Below are positions 23,892 to 36,900 of a stretch of 64,000 bases of DNA, piece by piece. Made by a program: the position numbers and the translations under genes. The notes under the pieces are model-generated. The model saw only the letters and a list, made by a program, of their open reading frames with translations. It did no database searches and was not told where the DNA came from. This DNA is from Siphonodentalium dalli (Eukaryota; Mollusca; Scaphopoda; Gadilida; Siphonodentaliidae), in assembly GCA_032622095.1 (NCBI GenBank), contig CP136064.1:215962205-216026204 (forward strand). The letters run 5' to 3'. Each line of letters begins with the position of its first letter. The stretch's first letter is position 1.

Positions 23892-24069
23892 CACTTTACT
23901 TTAATAGTATGATCCAACTAGACAAGCTAATTGATTTGACTAAATAACTGGGAGATCAAATGCATATAAATTAGCAAAGGTGTGTCCAAATCAAGGTAAT
24001 GTTCATTCTCATCAAGAAATAACATTCATCCTCTTTCACTTTAAAGCAAAGTTCAATTAAAATTTGAAT

Positions 24070-24324
24070 TTAACCCTTTCTCTACTAAATACTCCCTGAT
24101 GAGTAGTTATCCATTAGGTAATGTTCAGATAATAAGTTCAACAAGCGATCATAGGTCATTTGTTGAACTATTACTCTGAACATTTCCCACCAATGAATAG
24201 GATTACTTCTGCACTTTCTATTGTCAGTTCAAGTTTCCAGAACATCCCTCCATTAATAATAGACTTTTCCAATGTATACTTTTATGACTGATTGGGAGAA
24301 TCCATTTAGTACGGAAAGGGTTAA
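24070..24324. mobile_element. TTAA MITE (P3)
   Basis: TTAA on both sides; left CCCTTTCTCTACTAAATACT, right ATTTAGTACGGAAAGGG; hairpin AATAAGTTCAACAAGCG. Confidence 0.78.
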
Positions 24325-24400
24325 TAAGACTCAATCATAACTACTTTCTCACAAACTATGTGTGAAGTGTTTCTTATAATATAAAAATAAACATATCAGT

Positions 24401-24748
24401 CAGGCCTCAAAACATGGTGCTGGTCATTAGTATAATGAGGTCCCCAGAGGGTAAATTTAGTGATGATACCCCACACAGCGGGCTAACATAACTAAATTCA
24501 CCCTCTGGGGACCTCATTCTGCTTAAGCCTCATCTTTTTTAGTTAAATTGGCAGACGACAATGCATAATTGAGGTGACAAATGGGTGCATATCACCATTT
24601 TCGCCAATTGGAAACTTAAAGCTTTGTTTAGGTCTCCCATAGCAGATGAGGCCATCCAGTATGAGGTCTCCACTGTGCATGGTAGCGTCACTAAATTCAA
24701 TCTCGGGACCTCATTCTGCAAATGTCCAGCACCATATCGTTAGGCCTG
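24401..24748. mobile_element. hAT-like MITE (family M) just after ENOX stop
   Basis: Inverted ends CAGGCCTCAAAACATGGTG and CACCATATCGTTAGGCCTG; flanks ATATCAGT and ATATGAGT give an 8-bp target duplication with one mismatch. Its duplication ends 14 bases from the ENOX stop codon, so it lies in the 3' UTR. Confidence 0.8.
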
Positions 24749-24770
24749 ATATGAGTATCCCCACAAAATC

Positions 24771-24991
24771 TCAAATAATATTGATCAACTCTGGATAAGC
24801 AATGAATTTCCATCTTCGCTCAATTGATGCACCGATTCCAGTGACGACCAGTTTGAACAACTCAGGTAACCTCTCTAGAAGGAGCTGGATGTCGGTGGTT
24901 CGGACCTGCAGTCCCAGCTGATTGAGGTATGACCAGATGTAGTCCGTACTCGCTCCCAAAGGATGAACATGTAGGAAACAGGAAACTAAAC
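24771..24991 (-). CDS. ENOX: ENOX exon 12: C-terminal domain and stop
   Basis: The acceptor is GTTTCAG. It encodes LVSCFLHVHPLGASTDYIW, TTDIQLLLERLPELFK, TGIGASIERRWKFIAY and PELINII, then TGA at 24773-24771. This matches the ENOX C-terminus (FLHVHPFGANIEYLWSYMQQL ... LMRLPRMFKQEFTGVGATLEKRWKLCAF). A MITE ends 14 bases past the stop codon. Confidence 0.96.
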
Positions 24992-27900
24992 CTGAAACAC
25001 ATTAAGGTACGGCCAGATGTAGTCCATGTGTGGGAAACAAGATAGTAAACCTCAAACACATCAAACCTTTCATAACAGGAGCTGTGCTGGTGCAGCATTA
25101 AAGATCCTGTGCCAGTGCATTCTCTTATATATTGGAGCCTCGCATATATAAGAGAATGCACTGGTTTACAAGGTCAAGGTAAATATTGTATAGGCCAATG
25201 GATTCTCTCATATATGAGGCTCCCAATGGGAGACACGCATATATAAGGGAATGCATTGGCACAGGGTTTTCGCAAAATTTCAGGAAGCGCCAGTCATGGA
25301 AGATCATGTAGGAAACTGAAACTAAACCAGACACAAGTGAAAAAGGGCCCCATTCCCTGGGAAATAGTCAGGTTTATTCCCAATTTCTGACCCTGAAATT
25401 CCCAATTAACAGAGTCTCCTGTTGTCTGCACAAAATATAGGACTTCCCATTCAGACCGAGGTAATCTCAATCAGCCTGAGACTGAAGGTCAAAGACTGAT
25501 ATGAGGTTACCGAGGGCTGATATCAGGTCAATAATATCAAACCAACCAAGTAATACCCTGTTTATTAAAGGTACTCAATCCGATCAGATGCTCCTAAATT
25601 ACTATTTCTTTGGCTTCGGGGGTAAAAAATATTTTTGCTATTCCATTGTTTGTGGCCAGAAGCACGGGGTCAAACGGACGGTCTTGCAGATAAAGATGGA
25701 TATCTAAAAAATAACCACTTGATTTTAAAGTTATCCATCTTGATCTGCAAGACGGTCCGTTTGACCTCGTGCAATTGGCCCACAAACAATTGAAATAATA
25801 AACTTCAAAAATTGATATCTGATCAATCTGTGCTTTGATGGGTAGGTTCCTCGACTCGAATCAAATATTTTTTACCCCCGAAACCAAAGAAATAGTAATT
25901 TAAGAGCGTCTGATCAGATTGAGTACATTTAATTAAATTACCTCTTAGTAACTGACAACTCTTTCATATGAGTGACATCGCAAAAATGGATACCTACAAA
26001 TTATTTTGTAGCATTGAAGTAGATTTTCGGCATGTCATAAATCCAGATTACTCAGATTGGAGATGTCGCAAATCGATATTACTCGGTTTAAGGGTGATAT
26101 TACCCTAGTTCAACAAAAATGTCATATCTAATTAATGTGAACTTACCGACCATTCTACTTTCGATATCAGTCAGTGCTATTCCTCCTGTTGTAGTCACTA
26201 TAGCCGACTGTGATATCTCCATTTCATCATCTACATGTCTTCTAGATGAGAATGCATCATTCTGGGCGGGCTGCATGCCAGCCTGAACACTAGCCTGCAT
26301 GGTTGCCTGCATGGTTGCTTGCATGGTTGCTTGCATGGTTGCCTGCATGCTTGCCTGCATGCTTGCCTCTTTCTTACTAGCATTGGCTGCCATTCGTTTC
26401 TTGATATGCTCATTGGCCTTGGCAATCAGTGAGCTTGTAGCATCATCCGGGGCTGTTCGCTTCGCTATGTACTTGCTGGCTTCTGCGACTAACTTATCGA
26501 GGGCACTGTTTCCAGTGGGCACTGGGGTTTTCTTTATCTCCGGTTTCTCTTTCTTGTTTTTATTGGATGGCTCCTGAGCAGAATGAAAATTGAAGTGAAA
26601 TCAAAGTCAAAATTTTTATTTCAAGCCGAATGCTAAAATAAGAAAACACTAGCTAACAACTATTACTTCGACAGTACCAGTAAATTTTTAAAAATCTATT
26701 ACAATACAAATTTGACATAAAATGGTCAAATGAGGTACATATTGAACATAACAATATATACATATTCACTAGTTACAAAATCAGGGACATCTTTGTATAA
26801 AATGAAAAGTCAGAGAAGTGAAATCAAAGCTTCCTGTCCTGTCAACAGCGAGCGTCAGACCTGTTACTTCTCCCGGATTCGCCGTGAGTCTCCCGTTTTC
26901 AACATGCATCTCACGGTGTCACGGCGACACCTCCTAATCTCACGGTTTGAAACAATCTTCTCAAACAAAAAAATAATTAAAAGTTACTTTCGATTTCGTT
27001 GTACTATAACACGGTAAGGCCTAAAAAAATAATACCTTTGTTTCCGCTAACAAGCTAAAAAAAATTAGAGTAGGTAGGTAGGCTTAACTTTTTTCTTTTT
27101 TTTTACTTCTTTTTTTTCAGTATCTTTAAAAATAACTGTATAATACTTGTCAATAACCCAAACTATGCACTTCTTGGCCCCAATCAGGTCAACCCAGATG
27201 ACCGAGGAACTAGAAACTCCAATTTAATCTTACATATGTTTTAATATTTACATATATACTAGTCTATATACTAATATAGTCTTTGATAATCCTAATATTT
27301 CCCATATGGTCTGGCGACAACTGGAGTCAGTCCAGCACCACTGCACTGTTCACATATTGGAGTGACCGTCTTGTACCGATCTCTTAAGGATGGCTTCACA
27401 ACACCACCTTCTCCGCATTCAGTGAAGGATGTAGGTATTGTTTGGGGACACCTGTTTTTGGGCAATGATATGCCGAAGGCATAACCTGAAGGCCTGAGAG
27501 GAGGAATGTTTGGGAAGGGTGACCCCCTGATGATGGTGGGGGTTCTCCCCCTGAAATTTTTTTGAAAATCCATTGCATTTAGAGCTAATCTATTATAAAG
27601 GCTCTTTGAGTCAGTATTTTGAATTTTACTGAGAGGTAAATTTGATCAAGTTTCTCAAGCTTAACTTTTGAACTTTTTATATATGTATGGATCGTAAATG
27701 CTTATAAGTTATTGTCAGATATCTTTTGGTTCAATGGATTATGCTTATCCTGCTTGAAATGAGACTTGCCATTATCACTCTAATTCATAAATAGGCTATT
27801 TTATAAAATTCAAGTGAGACACATACCATACATAATATACTACGTGTACATGTAGTACAGAAATACTACCGTACATGTACATGTAGTACAGAAACAATGT

Positions 27901-30900
27901 ACATGTATTAAGGTAGTAATGACTATATATGGTACTAATCTCTATGTTAATTTTCATTTGGTATTATGAGATCCCACTTGATAACCAGGTTGATTTGATC
28001 AAATTGTTAATGTTCCTGTGCTGTAATTGATTGAAATACTGAAGTCTGAATGCTGAATGATAACATACCTGAACTCAAATTAGTTTTCACAGATGAAAGC
28101 TAGATAAAGCCAAACATACTTTACATGTCAATATATATATAAATATATAAATGTTTTGCATCTTGTTATGATATGAATTGGGACCTAAATTAAAAAAAAA
28201 AAAAAATTAAATATTTTTTTTTTTTTTTGGTCCAATTTTGTTTTGTTTTCAATGGCAATAAAAAGTTTAGGGTCGGGGGTTTAAAATAGGGTCGGTCGGG
28301 TTAGCGGAAACAAACGTATTTTTTTTTTAGGCCTAAGCGAGAATATGCGAGACTACCTGGGTGTGATTGTTTAGCGTCCGGTGCAGATACTACTGTTACG
28401 CAATAATATTGCGATAGCTTGGAGTAGCTGCCAATGTGCCGCAGGTAATTAGTCTGGCAATAAATGGCTTGTCACCCACATGTTTTAACAAACAAAGGAG
28501 GAATGAGATGAGCAGCCTCACGTTATATAACTAATATTAACTATGCCAGATTGTTTTTATATTGGATTACAAACGAGCTTTGTGCATGACCCCTATATAT
28601 GGGAAGCCCATTGAATATGGTCATTATATATGTCTCGGTAAATTGGCGACAATACATTATATTTTTGAAATGTCTGATTCTGTGGAAAGACCGGCAAAAT
28701 GCCAACGATACAATTCAAAGTTTAAGGACTCGTGAAATGGTATGATAAAATTCAAAAGAAACATATGTTCTAGATTTTAAACTTGCATGTTTCTGTGTAT
28801 TAGATGATAAAAAAAAATTGTCTTTAATGAAATTACAAAAATGCAAAAGGAATTAAATTATTTAAAATCTCCCGGATGGTGACCCCAATCTCACGGAAAA
28901 TCGTGACCAATCTCCCGGAAAATATTTTTTGAGGGTAACAGGTCTAGCGAGCATCACATGTGGCAAAAATCACAATCTTCGACTTTGCCGAACACTGACA
29001 AATAACTTCTGAACGTGTCCTTTGTCTGTCAGATAATTTATGGCATTAGTCAAACCAACACTATTAGATAATCAATAGTTATTTATATCAAACATTTATA
29101 CTATATGATATGGGTCCAGTAATTTACTATCTTAAATGAAAGTGTAAATGACACTGTAGCTCAACTTGGAAAGGGAATAAATTAATGTGGAGCGATTAAG
29201 TACGCGGAAAGTTGAATTGTCTAAGTAATACTAGATTATCAACATGAAGAGATATATATATATATATATATATATAAAAAGTTAAATCCAAGATGGTTAC
29301 TGGTGGCTATGTTTTCCAATAAAATTCAAAACATTTGATAGCTTCCATCTAGTAAGATTAATATCAAGATTAATATGAAGTCTGGAGATGATCAGATGAG
29401 GGAAGTGGACTGTAGGGTGTGCCAATGGATTTAGTCATGCAAAGAGTAAAATCCAAGATGGCTGCCAGTGGACACGTTTTAAGACCAAATGAACCTAAAA
29501 TGACTCGTTCCTGTCTACATCCCAATGTCAACAGCCATGACAAATTTCATGATGATCCGACTAAAGGTACGACCTGTAGCCCATGCCAAAGGATTTAGTC
29601 ATGCAAAGAGTAAAATCCAAGATGGCCGCTGACGGCCATGATTTTGGCCGAATAACCTAAAAATGACTCGTTCTCATCTACATGTCAATGTCCGCATCCA
29701 TGACAAATTTCACAATGATCTGACAAAAGGTGCGACCTGTAGCCCGTGCCAAAGGATTTAGTCATGCAAAGAGTAAAATCCACGATGGCTGCAGGCCGCC
29801 ATGTTTTTTTGCCGAATGACCCCAAAATTACTCGTTCCCATCTACATGTCAATGTTAACATCGTTGACAAATTTCATAATGATCCGACCAAAGGTACGAC
29901 CTGTAGCCCGTGCCAAAGAATTTAGTCATGCAAAGAGTAAAATCTAAGATGGCTGCTGGCGGCCATGTTTTTTGGCCGAACGACCCCAAAATTACTCGTT
30001 CCCATCTACATGTCAATATTAACACCCATGACAAATTTCATGACGATCAGACGAACAGTACGACCTGTAGCCCGTGCTAATGGATTGAATTTTGAAATCC
30101 AAGATGGCCGCTGGCGGCCATGTTTTTTGTCCGAATGACCCCAAAATGACTTGTTCCCATCTACATTCCAATTTAAACAGCCATGACAAATTTCATGATG
30201 ATCAGACTAAAGCTACGACCTGTAGTCCGTGCTAAAGGATTTAGTCATACAAAGAGTAAAATCCAAGATGGCTGCTGGCTGCCTTGTTTTTTGGCCGAAT
30301 GACCCCAAAATGACTCGTTCCCATCTATATGTCATTGTTAACATCCATAACAAATTTTATGATGATCCGACAAAGGTATGACCTGTAGCCCGTGCCAAAG
30401 GATTTAGTCATGCAAAGAGTAAAATCCACGATGGCTGCAGGCCGCCATGTTTTTTTGCCGAATGACCCCAAAATTACTCGTTCCCATCTACATGTCAATG
30501 TTAACATCGTTGACAAATTTCATAATGATCCGACCAAAGGTACGACCTGTAGCCCGTGCCAAAGAATTTAGTCATGCAAAGAGTAAAATCTAAGATGGCT
30601 GCCGGCGGCCATGTTTTTTGGCCGAACGACCCCAAAATTACTCGTTCCCATCTACATGTCAATATTAATATCCATGACAAATTTTATGAATGGAATGAAT
30701 ATTGAAATCCAAGATGGCCACTGGCGGCCATGTTTATTCCCGAATGACCCCAAAATGACTCGTTCCCATATACATGTCAATGTCAACAGCTATGACAAAT
30801 TTCATAATGATCCAACCAAAGGTACGACCTGTAGCCCGTGCTAATTAAATTGTTGATGCATCACACACGCACACACACACATGCACACATGGACGACGGA

Positions 30901-33900
30901 CGACAAAGCCATGGCAATAGCTCAAACTTTACAAAGTAAAGTTAATAAGGCCAAAAAAAAAAAGAGTTTTGTTTCACGGGCAATTTTTTTTTTCAAAACG
31001 ATGAGGGAGGGAGGGTTTTATTTTTATTTTTTATTTTCCACAAGCCATATACCTCATACTGGGAAACTTACAAAACTAACAAACAGGCTAGCTATTGACT
31101 GTTGGGGGTAATTAAGAAAGGTTTTATGAATTGCTGGCTTTGTCAAATTGTGCAGCACAGATGCAGTTTGTTCCACAGCAAATTATTTCTTCCTATTTAA
31201 AACATTTTCTGTGCAAAAGTGCATCTTTGTTGCACAATACAATTTAATATTTGTCTCAAAAGCCAACCCAATAACCAATTATCACCTCACCCCCCAGGAA
31301 ACAAACATCACCATTTCCGGTGGTGGTGATGACAAAAAAAAAACTAACTTTGAGAATCGGAACCGAAACATTTATTTTAAACTTAAAATCATTTGATGTT
31401 TTCAATACCAAATTTGCAAATATAGAATTATTTTAGAGTTCCAAACAGGTAGAGCGTGATTTAGGTTAGTATTCTGGTACATGGCCCAGCTCAAATGTAT
31501 GAAATTGAGTGCTATGTCGCTTTTTGTCATGTACCATTTCATCCAGAAAATTGATTCCAACTTTTTAAACAACCAATCGATCGATCCAAAATGAATACTT
31601 TTTTGCATATAAATAAACTCTCCTTTTCTGGCAATTTCCCCAGATTTGTTTGTGGAATACTTTCACTCTGAATCCAGTTGTATGACACCTTTACATAGGT
31701 AACAAACAAGACAGAATATTAAAGCTTACTTGATGTAAAATCGCGAGTTGTATTTGCTGTTACCTATTTTCGTGGTATTTCGTGGAATTAGGTCTATTTT
31801 ATATTTTCTGGGGTCAAAATACCAATAAAAAGCACCGACGCGGGGGTTAACAGTCAACGCCCCGGTGCCCGTGAAACAAAACCCCTTTTTTTTTGGCCTA
31901 AAACTATATCGATAGAATGCCTGGAAACCATGATGGTATTTATATAATGTCATAAAAACCATGATGGTATCTATAGATTGCACCGTAAACCCTGATGTAT
32001 CTATAGAATGCACTGGAAACCATGATGGTGTCTTTAAAATCACAAGAAGACAAACCTTAATAGGTTCTTTTTTTACTTCAATAATTATCACTGTTTCATC
32101 TGGAGATTTCTCCGATTCCTCTTTGTTATCCGACTTCTTTTCGTCCTCCTCTGGTTTTTCATCCTTTTCATCTTTACCTTCCTTCTTTACTTCATTTTCC
32201 TCTTTTCCTTCCTCACATATCTCCTTATTTTCTTCCTTTGGATCTGACTCTTTCTTTTCTTCACTTTCTTCCTTTGGATCTGACTCTATCTTATCTTCAC
32301 TTTCTTCCAATGGATCTGAATCTTTCTTTTCTTCACTCTCTTCCATTGAGACTGACTCTTTCTTTTCTTTGCTGTCCTCCATTGGATCGGACTCTTTCTT
32401 TGCTTCACTTTCTTCCTTTTGATCTGACTCTTTCTTTTCTTTGCTGTCCTCCATTGGATCGGACTCTTTCTTTGCTTCACTTTCTTCCTTTTGATCTGAC
32501 TCTTTCTTTGCTTCACTTTCTTCCTTTGGATCTGACTCTTTCTTTACTTCACTTTCTTCCTTTGGATCTGACTCTTCCTTCTCATCACTTTCTTCCTTTG
32601 GATCTGACTCTTTCTTTTCTTCAATTTCTTCCTTTCGATCTGAATCTTTCTTTTCTTCATTTTGATCTGGCTCTTCCTTATCTGAAGATATATCTATAGC
32701 CTCATCTTTCTCAGAGTCTTCCTTCTCACAAGGTTTTCCTAATTTTTGCTTCAGTTCTTGGTTTTCTTTACTCAGATTTTCATTTATCTGTAAATATTAA
32801 TCAAAATTAATTTAGAAAGTTCAATGATTTCTTGTTCAATATGAATATGTCTTTAGACATCTGCTTTGGTGTGAACAATCAGTATTCCAACAAAAACATA
32901 TATCACTTTTCGTTCAATGAATTTTTTGAAACCCATTTGAACAGCTCAAGCTTTCAAATTATTTCTTACGGAGGGTCCTTGGAGATAAGATGTATTTAAC
33001 CCTTCCATCACTGGAGCTTCCAGAAATTTTGCGAAAACCCTGTGCCAATGCATTCTCTTATATATGCGAGTCTCCCATAGGGAGCCTCGCATATATAAGA
33101 CAATACATTGGCTAACAATATTTACTATGACCTTATAAGCCAATGCATTCTCTTATATATGCAAGGCTTGCATATATAAAAGAGAATGCACTGGCACATG
33201 ATCATTAATGCTGCACCAGCATCACTCCCATCATGAAAGGGTTAATCAAAGGTTGAGTTAGAAAGTGCTACGAAACTTCTGTATGATTACAATAACATCA
33301 ATCTATTCTATTGATTCTATAACAGCCTAGAGGTCAAAGCCACTCAAAGGTTAAGTTTTACAACAACATCAATTCTAGAGCAACTCATAGGCAGCCTTTG
33401 AAATTGTCATTTCTAAGTACTATGACAGTACTTAGGCCAAATAAATAAAAATTCTGTGTTCTGAGGCACCTCTGTCATGACTGAAATGTTCCTTTAACTC
33501 TTTCGCTGCCAATCTCGCATAAATGCGAGTTACCCAGTCACTGCCAATAGCGCATTTATGCGGATTCGGGGATGCATCTGGTATAAGGGATGTAATTCTA
33601 TTGTTTTGTTGCATTACGAAGGGGTTCGATTATTTTCTATAGAGTGCTGGTTTGCGCTGACAATTTAGAAGAAAGGTCAGTCGAGGTCATGCTACTCATG
33701 AAGTTCTATGAGTATAGTCCAAGCCAGAATATACCATTGGCGAATTCACTTTTGGTGGGATGCGATCGATATATGGTATATATGTTTACTATTGTATAAT
33801 ACTGTAGTATATTGTCATAAGGATTATTAGATTTGGAACCGAAATGCCATCTAATTCAGTTTTGTTAGTATCATGGTGGGGAATCACCAAGTTGATGAGT

Positions 33901-36900
33901 ATCACGCATTCAAAATGGCCAAGATGATCAAAAACACGACCAGAAACTAGGAAAAAGGTAATAAATTAGGATATGACATAAAACATAAATTAAAGCAAAT
34001 CCAAGATGGCCACCAAGGTCACGTGACCCTATGATGGCCCCTATGACCTAGAATGGGTTTCCATGGTGGCAGGTGATAGTTCATTGCCATATATACCCCC
34101 ATCTCAAATTTCAACTAAATACATCAATAATTAACCGATAGTCATTGCATTACCCATATATAGTATATACACAAAATACTTGTAATTACATCCATAATTC
34201 TTGGCACTGGGGGGGGGGGGGGGGGGGTATATCGGTGTGGCAGGGTGGCAGCAAAAGAGTTAGAAAAGCCTCGTCAAACATTTTTTTCAGTATTTTCTGT
34301 TACATGTACTAATATTGGATTTTAACACCGAAAATGAATTTGTTTTGGTTTCTGGAGTATGTTTTCCAGATTTTTAGAAAAAAAAAATAAAAAAAAATGC
34401 ACTGACACAGGATATTTAATGCTGCACCAACACACCTCCCATCATGAAAGGGTTAATGTGGGAATTATGGGAATATGGGAGTTATACACAGAAGTGCATT
34501 CGTGTGTTGCTATCCATCATTTTATGACATGAGTGTGATGGTTTAACCCTTTCTTTACTAAATGGATTCTCCCACTCAGTTATAAAAGAATACATTGGAA
34601 TGATCTATTATTCATTGGGAGGGATGTTTAGGTAATATAAGCAGACGACAGATCATAGAAATTGCAGAATGATTTATATTAATTGGTGGGAAATGTTCAG
34701 CTAATAAGTTCAACATATGACCATTGAACTTATTATCTGAACATTTCCTAAGGGATAAAAGAAAGGGTTACATATAGCACAAGCTCCGGCCTAAATTGTT
34801 ATCATTTAATTAATTGTCAGCAAGTAATGCACATGTGCGGTCTGTGTTTATTTATTACACGTCCGACAAACATCTCCTACCTCATGTTATCCCACGATTT
34901 CTTTGAGTTATATTCTTATTTTTATAAGTAAAATAAGTATTTACATTTATAAGTCAAACGGCATGTTTACGTTGCTTGTCCCCAACATGAATCAATTTGA
35001 GATGCAGGATCAGTCTGTTTTTCAGAAATAAGCAAGTAATAATACACTTTCACTCTAAATATTTCATTAACACGTCGACTGCCGACTCCCATTCAACATT
35101 CAATTAAATGCAAAAAGAATGAGATAACTCGTAGTCAGCAGTCAACATTGTTAAAATATCTTTCACAGAAACTATTCAAGCTGTTGAATTGAAGCTTACT
35201 TAGGTTGCAAGAGAAATATAGATTGTGCGTTAAAATTTGTAATCTCATATTTAGAGGCTGGAAACCCTTGATCATACCATGATCAAACCTGGATATAGTG
35301 TGTCTGACATTTGCAGAATGAGGTCCCCAGAGGGTGAATTCAGTAATGCAATCTCGCACAGGGAGCTAGCATCACCAAATGCACCCTCTGGGGACTTCAT
35401 TCTGCATAGGCCTCATCTTCTGGGAGCATCTATAGTCTAAAATTAACATTGTTTTTAGTTATACTTCCCCTTTTGTTCAGTTTCTATATCCCCTAATTTG
35501 CAGAAGATATTTTGCATAATAGAGGTGACCAATGGGTAAACATCACCAACTTCAATCTGATCCTAGGTCTCCCACAGCAGTTGAGGCCTAAGCAGAATGT
35601 GGTTCCCAGAGGGTGAATTTGAGGATGCTAGTCTGCTGTGTAGGATAGCGTCACTAAATTCACCATCTAGAAGACCTCATTCTGCAAATGTCAAGACACA
35701 CTATATCCAGGCTTGCCCATGATCAAGGCAAGATACAATAGCAGCAGATGTGTAACGTTTATCGTTAATTATCTTCAATTTTCAAATTAAAGCTAATGCA
35801 CCAAGCCATTTGCAGAATGAGGTCCCCACTCCCAGAGGGTGAATTTAGTGATGCTATCCCGCATAGCGGGCTAGCATCACCAAATTCACCCTCTGGGGAC
35901 CTCATTCTGCTTACACTTCAGCAGAATGAGGTTCCCAGAGGGTGAATTTGGTGATGCTAGCCCGCTATGCGGGGTAGCATCACTAAATTCACCCTCTGGG
36001 GACCTCATTCTTCAAATGACAGGCACACTATTTCAAGGCTTGTAATGCACAATGTATTGAGTTTGTGTACCTTTTGAAGTTGGAGAAATGCTTTCTCTAA
36101 TATGTCTATCTGATCATCTTTTTCTTTGTTGGTTGATATGTTTTCATATTTGATCATCTCAACCTCATTCTTATAAGCCTCAACTTGACACTTAAGAGAA
36201 TCATTGTCGTCCTTCAGCTGATGAAAATCTCCTAAAATCAGAACAGAATGCTAACATTAAACAGACATTCTTATTTGTTTAGGCAACAGGCGATTAGGTG
36301 CCCCTAGCAATGATTGCTTGGTGTTGCCTAATACTGTTTTCAGTCAATTTTTTTCAGTACAATTCTTGAAAAAAAAAGGCAATTTCCCACAATTCTTATT
36401 AAATTCTGTTCAAAAAAACAAAATGTATAATCAATTAATATGTCTTTGGTATAGAGATAAATGTTCAAATCACATAGAATGAACAGGTGAACTTATCCAG
36501 CATTTATCAAGACGGTTAATGATTGAAAACAAGTGTATACATAATCAAGCGGCTGTTCATAATTTTACGATGCTTCCCTGTTGGTGGTTCCTGTTTATCT
36601 ATCACTACTATTAGTTGAATAAACCAAATGCTATATAGATACCATTCGAGATCGAGATTCAATACTGATTTTTGTTATCACTAGTATAGATACTTGCAAT
36701 TATCTAGTTTTACCCATCACTTTGAAAAGTCATCAAGAAATTTAGGTTGTTTTACAGTATACCGTGGATTGAAAACTTATGATTAAATTATTCTCCAATA
36801 AGAGGGCAACAGTGAAATAAAACCCACAAGCCTTTAAAACTCCTAAGTTAGACATGATACAGTAAGTAACCTCTCTTTCACAATATTTGCGTGTGGAACT

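Noticed and set aside
26299-26577. Plus-strand frame with MVACMVAC repeats
   Set aside because: Antisense shadow of the MQA(S/T) repeat in ENOX exon 11.
27292-27573. Minus-strand frame containing CEQCSGAGLTPVV
   Set aside because: One Cys pair only, inside the nested transposon; too little to call a zinc finger or a gene.
30850-30880. CA-rich tract as a possible promoter or Z-DNA regulator
   Set aside because: It is a fixed part of the 3' end of the tandem-core element and recurs at 48070.
31961-32699. Long open frames on the + strand and in another - frame opposite ENOX exon 10
   Set aside because: They are by-products of the 30-bp repeat, whose length is a multiple of three. Only the minus frame with EESEEKK repeats joins the conserved ENOX exons in phase.
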